Shown here in pieces: positions 21,231-32,721 of a stretch of 64,000 nucleotides of DNA. The stretch is from Paragyromitra xinjiangensis. Taxonomy: Eukaryota; Ascomycota; Pezizomycetes; Pezizales; Discinaceae. The stretch covers positions 62,001-126,000 of the forward strand of contig JBCAMK010000011.1 in NCBI GenBank assembly GCA_038503065.1, written 5' to 3'. The notes under the pieces are model-generated. The model was not told the DNA's origin. It worked only from the letters and a program-made list of their open reading frames with translations, and ran no database searches. Position 1 is the first letter of the stretch. Each line of letters begins with the position of its first letter. Made by a program: the position numbers and the translations under genes.

Positions 21231-22505
21231 TCAAACAAAATAAGCAGAGAAGAAAGAAATGAAAAGAATGAAAAGCGGCACTCCGCGATGCAAGTCCATG
21301 AGAAGAAGGAAAAACACAAAAGTAGTCTCATTAAGAAACCCATAACGCATTCTTGTCATCTTCTCCACCTTTTGTAGAAGTTCTCCACACTTACGATCGT
21401 TCTCCTCCCGCAGCCCCACAATCGTTTTTTCCCGCTCCTCCAGAAGATCGCCTCGGCTCTTGATATCAGACGAGGCTTTTTCCAACGTTGTCTTCAGCCC
21501 CCTGACTATTCCCTCCTCCTCCTTCAATTTTTTCCCTAACCTTACCTCCAGCTCCCGCAGCCCCACAATCGCTTTTCCCCGCTCCTCCAAAAGATCGTCT
21601 CGGTTCTTGATATCAGTCGAAGCTTTTTCCAGTGTTGTCTTTAGCTCCCTGACTATCCCCTCCTCCTCCTCCAATCTTTTCTCTAACCCCCTTATAGTCA
21701 TCCCAGCAGACCACTGCTCAAATTCTTTACACCTTTCTAGGGTCTTAATCCTTTGATTTTCGTTCTTCAAATCATTATCTCGGTTCTCGACGGCTGATAG
21801 CGCTTTTTCAAGACTCGTAACTAGCTGCTTGATACTCTCTTGCTGTCCCTCGTGCTGGGCATCCATCTGCTCTGGTATACTAATCCGTCTCCAGCGGTCT
21901 ATTTCCTCCAGCCTTTCTTCATCCGACTCCCGTTCATCCTGGATACCCGCACCGTGTTCTGTTGGCTCGGGACTTGAATTCAATTCGCTGTTCGTGCCTA
22001 GAAAGTGCCTCCGGATCTCCTCACACAATTGATCCAAGTTCTGTTCATGTTCCGCCCGGATCTCCTCACGCAATCGATCCAAGTTCTGTGCATGTTCCGT
22101 CCGGATCTCCCCACGCAATCGATCCAAGTTCTGTGCATGTTCCGTCCGGATCTCCTCACGCAATCGATCCAAGTTCTGTGCATGTTCCATTGCTAGAACA
22201 CCCAGCCGATTCTGGATTTCCCCATTCAATTGATTCGCCCGGTTTAGGATTGCCGCATAGAATAGGTTAGAGGTTTGTGATAATGCATTAACATTTGAGT
22301 CTAGGTGATTCAAGTAAACCAACAGCCACGGTGGCACTTGGTGGTATACGTATACTCGTTGAGGCGTTGCCTGAGGTGTAGGCCTCGTTTCGGATTGGCT
22401 ATGGACCCAACCCTGGTTCGATCTTTCTTGATGACCAGGCCCGTGCCCCCGTACCCGAGAGCCAGCTACTGCTTGCTTTTTGTTAGCCTTCATAACCCGG
22501 GCCAC
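21231..22505 (-). CDS. Coiled-coil protein with internal repeats and a hydrophobic C-terminus
   Basis: A single uninterrupted 424-codon frame, the longest clean non-transposon frame in the window. Residues 1-60 are basic and low-complexity, with a Tyr/Pro/Leu-rich segment near 50-70. Next come four tandem 15-residue units of the form EHAQNLDRLREEIRT (about residues 106-166), an acidic linker, and then two copies of a block of about 40 residues beginning LKTTLEKAS and ending LLEERxKxIVGLRE. The spacing of Leu and charged residues predicts long coiled coils. The last 35 residues are strongly hydrophobic (FVFFLLLMDL, FILFISFF), so a C-terminal membrane anchor is possible. No catalytic domain or family is recognised. 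The 45-bp period of the DNA repeat shows recent slippage expansion. A later-exon read-through of the tail is an alternative. Confidence 0.5.
   Translation of the reverse strand: MARVMKANKKQAVAGSRVRGHGPGHQERSNQGWVHSQSETRPTPQATPQRVYVYHQVPPWLLVYLNHLDSNVNALSQTSNLFYAAILNRANQLNGEIQNRLGVLAMEHAQNLDRLREEIRTEHAQNLDRLRGEIRTEHAQNLDRLREEIRAEHEQNLDQLCEEIRRHFLGTNSELNSSPEPTEHGAGIQDERESDEERLEEIDRWRRISIPEQMDAQHEGQQESIKQLVTSLEKALSAVENRDNDLKNENQRIKTLERCKEFEQWSAGMTIRGLEKRLEEEEGIVRELKTTLEKASTDIKNRDDLLEERGKAIVGLRELEVRLGKKLKEEEGIVRGLKTTLEKASSDIKSRGDLLEEREKTIVGLREENDRKCGELLQKVEKMTRMRYGFLNETTFVFFLLLMDLHRGVPLFILFISFFSAYFV
22013..22188 (-). repeat. 45-bp coding minisatellite inside the coiled-coil gene
   Basis: Almost four units of 45 bp (GATCTCCTCACGCAATCGAT, then CCAAGTTCTGTGCATGTTCC) start at about 22,013. 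Units two to four differ at only a few bases. Each encodes 15 residues of coiled coil, so copy-number change preserves the frame. Confidence 0.8.
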
Positions 22506-22595
22506 AAAACACAGAAAATAGCCTCAAGTTACCTTCGGTAGACTTCCGGACACCCAGGCCGGCACCGGAGAGATAAAGAGAAAATTCAATGAAGA

Positions 22596-22745
22596 CAGCG
22601 AGAAGACAGAGGGCGGAGACTAAGGCAAAGACTAGGACAGAAGCCAAGGTTAAAGTAGAGGGCGGGATGGAGGCTATGATGGAGGCTACGATGAGGATGG
22701 AGGCTAAGACGAGGACGGAGTCCAAGGTGAGAATAGAGTATGAAG
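22596..22745 (+). repeat. Imperfect purine-rich repeat (GAGGCTAAGACGAGGACG-like)
   Basis: Blocks such as AAGGCAAAGACTAGGACAG, GAGGCTATGATGGAGGCTACG and GAGGCTAAGACGAGGACGGA recur about five times. It is open in several frames on both strands, which is a property of the repeat, so I do not call a gene. Confidence 0.5.
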
Positions 22746-22849
22746 ACATGGGTAAATATATCGAAGGGCGTTGGGTGAGATGGACTCAATAGAAAGAAAT
22801 AAAACTGCTTAGTTTGGGGTGTTGATTGCGAGGTGATCCACCTCACCTA

Positions 22850-25771
22850 ATATACTATCTTACCTCCATGATTCTTTGCTTGTCGTTCCCCATGCAAGAT
22901 TGATTATGGCAAGTGAAAGGCCTTTCCAAACCGGCTAGATAGGAACACATGTCAAACACACGGTGGCCATGGGAACTCAGTCGCTGTTCACCAGCTGCAG
23001 TTAGCACCGGAACGAATTTCAGCAGATCTAGATTATGGTACTATCCTGCTAATTGTTTAAGCTTGAAAGAAAATCCAATAGAGATGCAATCCCCGCATAG
23101 AAGTAGTAAAACACACATCAACATGCATAAAAAGAAAGGATACAGCCAATCCAAGCTCTAGCAGCGCGTTCCTAAATCATTGCATGCTACTTGGTACTTT
23201 TTATTTCTTATGGCTCTTTTGTTTTATGCACATTAGTTTAGATTCTACCAGCTAGCGCCGAAATATATTTTAACAGATTATATTTAGACCGAGATTAAGT
23301 GCTGCCAGCAAAGTAGTTTAGTTTTCATAATATGCATATGACAGCATTCAATTAAAGGAGGTTAGCGTAGCATGCAGACACTCCCCCGTCGATATAATCG
23401 ATTCAAAAGAGGATCCCTTAAGTTTCAAAATGCGATATCCTGGTTCCGAGAGAAATTTATCACTGTTATATTCGTCATACATTTATAAACAGGATGCAAG
23501 CGCTCACGCCATGAAACCACACAGAAGCACATGGCTAAGGTGAAATCCGTGTCGTGCATAATGATCGATAGGCCCAAGCTATTAAGATCCACAAGGTGGC
23601 CATGGTGTATATAAAGTAGGCCTAAACGATCGACTCTCCGAGAACACGATGCCAGATAATTCGTCTGGTATTAGACAAAGGCACCCGATACGTATACTTC
23701 CAGCCACTCTGCAGTAGATTCGGCAAATATATTCACCAAATGACCATAGTTTCCATTAGCTGCTCACAAATCCTCTTTGTCAGTTGCAGAAATCCAGCGG
23801 TAGATTGACAACCCTATCGAGTTATTCGCCGTAGCTCTTATGATCATATTCGCCTGCAATGGAATAATACAGACCGCCCGGATGAAGGAATCCGGACCTA
23901 TAACCAGACTAGCACCCTAAATTCAAACTCTTTAGCGCAAGCTATATTTTTACAGCATGGGATTTCGCGATTCTAGTATTTTAAATTTTAATTTGCTTCA
24001 ATTACTCAAATAAACATACTCTGGTGATCCTTTAGCCTGCTCCCCTAGCCCTTTGAGCGTTGTTCCCATAGGTTAAATGCGTATACACCCTCAGCAAATA
24101 GGTACCAAGAACGATACTACTTTACCCCCAGAGGTGTCAGAGTAGCCCCAGAGAGATCGTGTCTCCAGATGGCAGGAATTGTAACATAGAACTTATCAAA
24201 TCGCGACGTGTAAGTGCTTAACCTAATTGAATCCCTTTTATTTCCTTGCCACAGGAGATTAAACCGATTCCGTATGACGTGTTCTTAGGCAGTAGCTGGG
24301 CTACCCCTCGCGAGGGATGGCGCATCTTTCCAAGGCAGGCCTAGGGCAATATTCCCATATCGTGTAATGTGCTATACTGCGGGTGGGCTAAGTTGATGAA
24401 GACTTCGTGGTGTGGTAAGTAAAGGGCCTGGTTGTTAATTACTGGCGAAATTGGAATTCCTCGCTAAAGGATGATACCTAAAGGCTGACTGACTGATACT
24501 TCGAGGGACTAAATGCTGAAACAGAACAACAAGATCACCTCAATATTCGCTGTTTTTCATTCACGTCTTTGTCCGAAATTGAAGAGACCATATGAACTAA
24601 ACCCATATATATAATTCATGCATGTGCTGATATCGATCAGCAAGTCAACGGGAATCATGTTAAGCAGAGCTCTAAAACGACATCCATGTCAGTAAAGTGA
24701 TTACTGCTAAGCAGTAGGCTTAGGAGGGAGGAGGATAGGATACCAATCATATTTTCGGCAACCTGGGTAGATCTGTCAAACAAGTTCTGCACGGCATCAA
24801 AACTTGTAATGCTAGAACTACTTCAAGCCCCTCACTACGTCCCCGCCCCCATATTTCATTTCCCATTTATCACTGTTGCAATACTCCAGTGATTGGAGGA
24901 CACCTGAACCCCAATTTAAATCGACTAATGAGATCTACGATCTCCTAGGCATCTCAGACGACAAAAAACAAGAGATCATTCGATACTTGTACTGATTGCA
25001 GCCCTGGACAGCCCCAACTGAACGCTCAAATGGGGTCTGATGCCTACATAGCAAAAGATTTCATACGAGCCGTGAAGCATCATCACTATTATCACAAGCA
25101 TAGGAAACCCGCTTCTAAAAACAACGGGTTGTAAAGTATACGAAGCTAACTAGGCTCAAGCAGAAACCCCAACACTCATCTCTCAATAATCCTCGTACCT
25201 TCAGTAACCAGCCTCACACGAGAAAGCCTCTTAAAAGGAGTATGAGGGAAACAAAAATAAATGCACACCAAAAATACCAAAAATACCGCGCAGAGAGATC
25301 CGGATGAATTGGTTCTGCGTCACACGTGCACCTTACTCTGTATACGTACCCAACCAATGGTTTCTGTTGATGTCGCTCAAGATGTATATCAGCAAACCGT
25401 CACAGAATACCCCCGATTTTCATATATACCCACCTCCATATTATTTGTTTCCACTATCACAGAGAAAGTGTGTGATTGAAAAATTTGTAGCGCCTGTTGG
25501 GTGTCAGGGGTCTGCACGGGACCGGGAAAGCTAAACAAAGAGTTAGCTGGTAGTTATTTGCTGAAAGACTTTTACTACGTACAACCATCTACATGCAAAG
25601 AACTCAGCCATCGGGTTGGATTAAGTGTTGGACGTCTACCTCCAGTCATATTATCAAAAACTGAGAGAGATACCACGATATATACCGAACCTTAGTGCAC
25701 AGACCATAAGAAAGTGAGCAACTATACATTGTCACCGCCGATTGCCATCAATAATCGATATCTGAAAACTG
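22850..25771. other. Long stretch without a supportable gene; one possible exon remnant
   Basis: Nearly 3 kb with no intact gene. One short piece looks like real protein: 24,855-24,995 (plus) is open for 46 codons and ends IYDLLGISDDKKQEIIRYLY followed by TGA, with polar, helix-like composition. No family is recognised, and no upstream exon was found. The rest is AT-rich DNA with chance frames. Confidence 0.4.
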
Positions 25772-25892
25772 CTCGTATTCTCATGACTTTTAAAATGGGC
25801 CGGGCCCGCATACCTTACAAACTATCCTGAATCTACTTATTTTGTATAGGATGCAGAGGCAGCCCGTTTTAAAAACATTATGAGAATATGAG
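25772..25892. mobile_element. 121-bp MITE with ends resembling the Tc1-like element at 56.4 kb
   Basis: The left end CTCGTATTCTCATGACTTTT and the inverted right end CTCATATTCTCATAATGTTT form arms of about 35 bp. The terminal CTCGTATTCTCRTGAC and the internal GGGCCGGGCCCGCAT closely resemble the inverted repeat of the 1,689-bp Tc1-like transposon in this window. The right flank is TA; the left flank is TG, one transition from TA. There is no coding capacity. Confidence 0.6.
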
Positions 25893-27599
25893 TAGAGAGT
25901 TTATGCGAGCTGAAGGTCACGGTAATGTAAATTCCCGCTCTTCGTGACATCGATCACGCATCAGTATATCACAGTTCAAGTTCGATTCAATCAAGGAATG
26001 AAAAAATCCAGACAACTGTGAGACTTGTTCATATCATAAATGTCAAAGATTTTTCTAGTACCGCTTTTATGTTATATTTTTAACGGTGGATGCACCTCTT
26101 ATCTAGCGTCTGTTTTACTAGGATTTTGTGAGTGAAAGCTTTTGCCGACCCACTAAAAGGACACACCAACATAAGTCATACCATTACCTCACCAATTCCC
26201 TCCTCTCTGTCGGCACGCAAATTCCAATCTCAAGTTTCTAGCCTTCTCCTTATCTCGCAAAAAATTCTAGAGCAGGCGCAAATTCAGTAAACTGGCCTAC
26301 CAAGCAATGAGCCCCGCTCCTGAAAAAACGTTATCTACGGAAGGAGAAGAATGGGCATCCTTCGCTGCCCAAAGAGGTGCTAAAGATAAGCGTGATGCTG
26401 AAGAAGCTGAAGCATAATTTCTCTGCCATTGACAAATCGATCTATTACGATGGGGATAACCAAACGGCCCCATATGAACCCTTGAGTACACTGAGCGCGG
26501 TGTATGCCCCGCTGAGAATGCAACAAAGGGGTGAAATGGAAAATGGAGTGAGAAAACGGACTCGGATGGGGGGGTCTTGGATCATAGACATACACAGCGA
26601 TGGCGAAGGCTTGAGCAAGAAGCCGGGAGAGGGAAAAGAGTAGGCACCAGAGCAGTACCAACCACAACTAGCAAAACAGAAGCTGAAGATTGAGGGAGAA
26701 CGACTAAGGGCTGGGGAAAGGGAAAGGCAGCGAAGATTCTCGAGTTCTATCTTCATCAAGTAGACAAGATGTGTATGGATGCTGCTTTTGTGTGCCTTAT
26801 TAGGGCAGTCATCTTTTGGAGGAAATCGTCGACCCTGTTGTGCACGAGGTAGGAAAGGCGGTTAATTTCGTCTAGGAGCTCGCAAAGGCGCCTACAAACT
26901 AACTCGAACACGCACCAAACAATACGACTAGGTGGTGCCTACCGAGCGCACCGATTTCATGCCTAAAGTATTTCCTTAGATATATCCAGCCCATGTGTTT
27001 ATTTCGAGCTGCTTGACGGCCCTAAGGATGGAGAGGCTTTGGAGTTGACACGCACAGAGTGTTCTTTTCTCACGTATTTCTTTGGATTCTGGCACCCTTA
27101 ATCCTTAATATGTAAATTACAAATAATACTGCCCAGTTAAATTGTAAAATCCTTATACGCGGTAAGCAATTTCAAAAATGAATGAGACCAGTGTTACCGC
27201 CTTGCTCATTAAAATTACTGCACTCGTTTCGGAAGCATAACTGGTCACTCGCATCAAGTAATATTGGGTTCGCTTAGTACTGCCTATCCTTTGTTGCTTG
27301 CTTTTTTCCCTTGGTCCGAACGGCACCAACTTACCCACATTACTCCTGTGTATCATGTACAGGTATGGTCGATTAGTGAACTAAGTATCTACTCACGTCA
27401 CCGAAATACAATTTGGTGTGACCCCAATTTGTGCGGGTTAAGCCAAGTGGTAGAACTAAGCTACAGCTACGGTTGCTCCTGCTGCAAGCCCAGTCTTCGT
27501 TACCCCCTAAAACATAGCTCTTCGGGCCACTTTTCGTATCCCAGGAGGCTGTACTTGTCCTCCGCTATTAAAATAACTACATTGGAACCCTGCTGCCTT
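25893..27599. other. Stretch without an intact gene; purine-rich relic near 26.3-26.75 kb
   Basis: From 26,307 (plus) a frame reads MSPAPEKTLSTEGEEWASF and stops after about 36 codons; downstream, several charged frames continue to about 26,760 with stops between them. This may be a decayed Glu/Arg-rich protein gene but cannot be assembled. The remainder shows nothing. Confidence 0.35.
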
Positions 27600-27773
27600 G
27601 GAGAGGTAGTGCCCTCTCTCATATGATACGAGGCACAAATTGTATCGGATGTGAGCTCCGCAGTAGGTATAAGACACCACGATATGCATATATGAGTATG
27701 AGACACAGGGCGCAAATTGTAACCCCTGAGCCCGCATGACACGAGGCACAGATTATGTCGTGTGATATGAGTA

Positions 27774-27876
27774 CTCGGGTCATGGGTGTGGAGATGGAAC
27801 ATCGGGATTTCCCGCTCTGTGGGGTCACCATAGAAAGATTGTGAGACCTGTTCCATCTCCATATGCTTGACCCGAG
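27774..27876 (-). mobile_element. 103-bp hairpin MITE family, copy 6 (best preserved)
   Basis: Perfect terminal repeats CTCGGGTCA/TGACCCGAG, inner arms GGAGATGGAACA/TGTTCCATCTCC, and TA directly outside both ends. It is in the opposite orientation to copy 5 but exactly the same length. The core includes CGGGATTTCCCG, itself a small palindrome. Confidence 0.8.
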
Positions 27877-28102
27877 TATAGGAAACGGGGCACAAATTTT
27901 AGCCCGTACCCCCGTGCCATTTTAGCAACCTGTATGACAAATCGTATCATATCAGGGCGCAAGTCGTAGCCCGTACCCCCGTGCCATTTAGCAACCTGTA
28001 TGGTAAATCGTATCATATCATTGTGATCGAGATGATAGGTACGAGACACAGGACATAAATTATAACCCGTATCTGCGACGCCTGGGCTCACATGACATGA
28101 GG

Positions 28103-28205
28103 CTCGGGTCAGGCTTATGGAGATGGTGCGGGTCCCACATTATTTCTATTGTGACCCCATAGATCGAGTAAGCCTGCTGTCTTACCTTCACACCCCAACC
28201 CTAGT
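28103..28205 (+). mobile_element. Hairpin MITE family, subtype B, copy 7
   Basis: CTCGGGTCAGGCTTATGGAG and ATTATTTCTATTGTGACCCC then ATAGATCG match the family at the 5' end. The 3' half (CTGCT-TCTTACCTTCACACCCCAACCCTAGT) instead matches copy 10 at 36,474-36,572, defining a second subtype. Confidence 0.5.
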
Positions 28206-28286
28206 AGGTTGGGCATATGCATGTCTATGATCATTTTTATGGTGACTCTATAGAACTATTCCTCTGTTGTACCCACCCTGGTATGT

Positions 28287-28385
28287 ACCTGGTCCAAGAT
28301 GTGAAGATGGAACACCGGGATTTTCCGCTCTGTAAGGTCACCGTAGAGAAATTGTAAGACCTGTTCATCCTCATATGCCTTAGTT
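28287..28385 (-). mobile_element. Hairpin MITE family, copy 8 (mutated ends)
   Basis: GATGTGAAGATGGAACACCG, TTTTCCGCTCTGTAAGGTCACC and GACCTGTTCATCCTCATATGCC follow the family consensus in the minus orientation; the terminal motifs are eroded. Confidence 0.55.
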
Positions 28386-28560
28386 AGGATGTGTTGGTCA
28401 GGGACAAAGATTGGCCACGCTGAGACTTGTTTGTCAGGTATGAATCGACACGCAGAGCCTGACTTCATATGATACGAGACGCACCGTAGTCTGTTATCTT
28501 TAGTGGGCGCAGATGACATGAGATATAAACTGTACCATGTACCATTCGGTTGAAGGTGAT

Positions 28561-29019
28561 TCTCGTTTTAGCGAAACCCATCTAACGTCCATCTCTTTTA
28601 TCTCCCCCTCTTTTGTCCGGTAGAGGCCAGAAGGGGGGGATAACAAAATCGAATCGAGGTTGAGATCTTGAACAATCTGTATTTCATGTATTTCTGAATT
28701 CATAGGCCAGTAGCCATCATTTGAACGACTACATGCAACAAAATGAAGTATAGGGGCGGCAAATCACATACTCTCAACTTATTTTGCCGATTCCATAACT
28801 TCTCGTTGCGTACGCAGTCCTTGTATTTATAATAAATGAGTTATGTAGACTAGATACATAAATAAGGGGCTATTTTGGTTTGTAAGCCATAAAGAGAATA
28901 GTTGTGGTTACCCATTTCAACCCTCTTGAACTGGAAAATCGTTCGAATTTTGCACGTACGGTTAATTTCGTTCATCACAATTATAACATGTATTGGCGGA
29001 AGGCTAAATTCTTATCTCA
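28561..29019. other. Stretch without a supportable gene
   Basis: AT-rich DNA with no frame, repeat or element end that I can support. Confidence 0.4.
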
Positions 29020-29187
29020 TAAGCTAGTCTAGTATTTATGTCCTCCCTGATTTGACGGGTCAAGCTTTGTAGCTCTTGTTTGACATTCAAGTGTACCGTA
29101 CCTGTAGATCGTATCAACTGCTTAATAGTCAGCGGCATAGACACCTAGAAGTCCTAATACGCCTACTGCAAAACTCACAGGTTCCAT
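29020..29187 (-). pseudogene. Broken HeLo-domain gene copy
   Basis: From an ATG at 29,187 the frame reads MEPVSFAVGVLGL, matching the opening of the HeLo gene at 1.5-2.0 kb (MEPISFAVGILGL). It meets a TAA after 21 codons, and the same frame then continues with a segment containing RYGTLECQ, which aligns with KYGTLERQ in the intact gene. Similarity fades beyond about 29,060 and further stops follow. The copy is therefore a truncated pseudogene of the same family, not a functional short protein. Confidence 0.6.
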
Positions 29188-29819
29188 TGATGCTGAGAAG
29201 GTTGATGAAGAGATATAACTGAAAGATTCTACATATTCTTTATAATCTCCCGATTTTTCCTATGCTTTAGGATCAGCCTTGCGCGGTCGTGAGGGCGGCG
29301 AAGATTTCACAGCCTATATAGTTTTTATTCCTGGCAGTAACTCAAGGCGTGACTGAAATTGGTATTGGATAATACTTGATGTAGTCACGGTCTAACTATG
29401 GCTAATCACTGCTCTTCCTCTTGAGTAACTTCCGGGTAGCTGTATTTGATTTCGCCTGAAATTTCAACCCCAGCATCTAAATCACCCGGTGGCTGCTGTA
29501 CCATCTGCTCGTGGCGGCGGCTAGTTCTCTGTTACGCGCATTGTGATTCCCACAACCTTATTAGTAGGTTTCGTAAGAGCGGTTGCTTCCCCAGCAACAT
29601 CGCGAGCCTCCTAGAGAAAACCACACGAACCCCCAAATCCCATTCTAAACTTGTGGCCTGGTATAGTTCCGATACATTGTTTTGCAAATGGAATATGATA
29701 TATTTTGCGGGCTGGGGGTCGAATTATTCGTAAAAGCAGCCAAATGTGGCGAACCCATCTACAGCATGGTCAAGGAAACAAACTTCCCTACAACGCTAGC
29801 CAGACTTAATTTCTAGTAG

Positions 29820-29924
29820 TATTGGGAAGCTCACTATCGTGATTTCCAACACCTGGATGAGCGCCTACAGCTGAGTGAGCACGAGATGCCGAGGCTCCGA
29901 GTGATATTTTGTGAATGGCTGCGA
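29820..29924 (+). CDS. Candidate single exon of an unrecognised gene
   Basis: Between a TTCTAGTAG acceptor-like site and a GTAAGA donor at 29,925 lie 35 codons of protein-like sequence beginning YWEAHYRDFQHLDERLQLS and ending IFCEWLR. Downstream, around 30,075-30,160, a second open piece (YFHFCLYLDTMQS) precedes a TGA. The splice-like edges and composition suggest remnants of a real gene, but no family is recognised and no start was found. Confidence 0.3.
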
Positions 29925-29929
29925 GTAAG

Positions 29930-32720
29930 AGGCTATATTTTATAGTTTAACCACGTTCACAACGACCAAGGATCTAAACCAAACATGCTAATTCGCATGA
30001 TGGTGCTGATGAAGCGAAAAGAGCCAAGATTCATAGGGTATGAGACTGAGTCAGGCCTAGAAGAGCCCTCTGAATACTTTCATTTTTGTCTATATCTTGA
30101 TACAATGCAGTCTACTAACTTAACGAGTGATGTATGGCGGCCGAAGATTTGCTGAAATTAAAGAACTGTTTGCTGTTGTGGCGGATTTAGGAGAGGGGTA
30201 GATATATACGGTGGAGAGGATCAGGTGTATGTAGAATTAAGAGAATGGCGGCTAAGGGGGTTTTCAGGAGTTGCGCGCACGAAAAGACGTTGATTCAACT
30301 GATCAGTGGTATGTAAAAATGAGGATATCCTAGGCTTATTACTCTACTTAGGCGTTCATTAAATACTAGGGGGGGTTGCAGTAAGCTACGTTCTGCTAAA
30401 AATCACATTAAAAGTCCCAAAGTAACCAAATTGACTACAGCAGCAGCGAGGTACTAGTGTACGGTTATCGAGTAGAGATCATTGTTTTGGCTCTATAGTA
30501 TGGTCAGTTTTGGTGATTTGGAGTTGCATTCTGATGATATTTAGTGGTCGTGGCTCGTTGCAATATTTCCTAGTATTTAATGAGTGCCTAAGTACTACGG
30601 TACAAAATGTCCCTCTAAGCCTCTCCACCTAATCAACAGTCTCCTATACTTTTGGCACCATTTGAGTTCCCCCAAAATGGTTTTGCTAGGTAGTTAGGGG
30701 CCAAACGCTAGACAACTGACGTTGACCCGAGATGCCCGCCATGGAAAACGCTGATAATACGTAACAGGGCTATATGCTGAATATATCTCATTGATCTTCA
30801 CCATCTAATTATAACAGCCCACCCGCTCTCAGGGCCCTACCCTACCCCCTACCCTCCAGCTTCCTCCCTAACAAGTTGCTCGGGTATTCCCTACCATCCG
30901 TCCATCTCCCTCTCGGCATCTCCGCATGTAGTGCTATACCATGGCGTCTGATCATCTAATTTCTCACTGTGTGGCGGGCCATAGCTATCGTGAGACAACA
31001 CCTATTTCACGCTGCGATGTTGCAGCTCGGCGTTGGACGAGGAGACCGATACGAAGATTTATTATGCGAGGTCTGGCTGCGTACGGCATCGCCGCCTTAA
31101 GAGAAGCCAGATACAGCGGGTGTATCGGAGTGGTGTTAGAATTGCGGTAAATATAGTCGGCAGCAAAGTCACCGTCGGTGCCGGGTGACGCATTCTCCTC
31201 CTCGTTGTCGTTCCCATACTTCGCGGGCTTTAGATGCTGATGGTCAGCGGCAAGGAGACAGCTGGCCATGGAATAGAGCTGGACGCGGTAAGAAAAGGCT
31301 TAATAGATATGCTGTGCGGAAGACTAATTCATAACCGGATGTGACTGTGCGCTTCCAGAAAGCGCTATCGCAGGAGGTACGCAGGAGTTCGACCTTGCGT
31401 TTATACTAGCGGGCAGAGCTGGTCGGTTAGTAATTTCATGATAAGCAGAGTAACGAGAAACAGACGGCATACCGTTAGGGACGTAGAGCTTTTCTGACTA
31501 TTAAAGGGATTGTGCACGTCGAGGGCCACTAAACGTTGCGCGGTGCCGGTACTGCTTGCTAGGTTCAGTACCGTTTCCAAGTTTCTTCGACTCATGCTGA
31601 CCCAGTAACGTTACTTTGGGTTAACAGGGGCATACAGCGAGAGGAGTGGGAAAGGGAGAGAAAGCGAAAGGAAAAGGTGTAGATGGGTGGTGGGGGTGTT
31701 TATGCCATTACCCTCATGATCAGCAATGATGGGCGGTGTGGGCTTAAGGTTTCAACCAAAACAGTCGGCAGTTGGCAGAACGAAATGTGTTGTTTGATAA
31801 AGAAGATGATGGTCGAATAGAATGTGATTATTGTATGACGTACAAAAAGAAGAGAAAGGATCCGGAAGCAAGAGAATATAATTCGAGCCTAGCTCACTTA
31901 GTCGTCCAGTAACATATTCCAACAAAATGGATAGACCTATGGAATGACGTATGATGGAAATTCCGGGGTTACTACTAGCAACCTATATTCCAATATACCC
32001 TTTAGAACAACTCTTAACCAATTATGGTTCTCTCATTATGGGTGGAACAAATAATGGGGAGCAAGATTGAGAGTCTAGTTGTACGCTTTTGGTGGAGATT
32101 ATCATTATGAAGGGCTGACACTTTCCGCAAGTCTTCCAATGTTCGAACATGGCAGCAGAAATACAGGGGCTTCCGGTAACGGCTCGGGTGGAGAAGCCTA
32201 GAAGTTCCACTTAGTGGACTGAATGTAATATCCGGCGGATTGCATTATCTTCTATCTCTATCTTCTATCTCTGGACTCTGGCGCCGGTGCTAGGAAGTCG
32301 CTTCTGTGATATGTGTATGAATTATCAATCAATCAATCAATCAATCAGCTTCTGTGACATTGCCGCCGTCGCCTCAATAAGCGACGGTTATAGTATAAAA
32401 TCCTAGTCTATCTTTTATCTTGGATTTTTTTAGGAATAAGTTGTAAAGGGCTAGCGCTCATGATCATAATCCCGAATCACAGGGGCTCGTGGTAAATGCA
32501 GGGAACTGGTTATAGAAGAAGCTTACTATAAAAGCATCGGGGACGTAAGACTAAACGCTCCACACAAAAGAATACATTCTTGGCCTCGAGCGGGTCTGGA
32601 GTAGCCCCATCAAATTTCCACTATAAGAATATTTACTATGTAGGGATATTAAAGTTCCGCCCAGGGCGAATCTTCACAGGGAGTTTCTTCTCTGCTTAAC
32701 CCCATAAGACAATAGATTTG
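29930..32720. other. Stretch without an intact gene
   Basis: Several frames of 60-95 codons overlap on both strands (for example 30,941-31,269), without motifs or splice support. A tetranucleotide run (ATCA)n is at 32,325-32,347, and a TCTTCTATCTC duplication is at about 32,249-32,272. No transposon ends were recognised. Confidence 0.4.
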
Positions 32721-32721
32721 A

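Larger units (their letters stand above)
27600..28560. repeat. Cluster of degenerate repeats around hairpin MITE copies
   Basis: A motif close to GATACGAGGCACAAATTGTA recurs in degraded form at about 27,627, 27,700, 27,740, 27,885, 27,955, 28,045, 28,466 and 28,512. A tandem duplication of about 60 bp (AGCCCGTACCCCCGTGCCAT ... GTATCATATCA) occupies 27,902-28,021. Hairpin MITE copies 6, 7 and 8 lie inside. No gene is present, although the repeats keep some frames open. Confidence 0.5.

Noticed and set aside
22013..22188. Regular 45-bp repeats as a CRISPR-like array
   Set aside because: There are no unique spacers; units are contiguous, in frame and encode a coiled coil in a eukaryotic gene.
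27500..27895. Minus-strand peptide of the MEMEQVSQSFYGDPTEREIP type
   Set aside because: It recurs wherever the 103-bp hairpin MITE occurs and derives from the element, not from a gene.
30941..31269. Overlapping 69- and 94-codon frames
   Set aside because: Opposite-strand overlap, no motif, no splice support.
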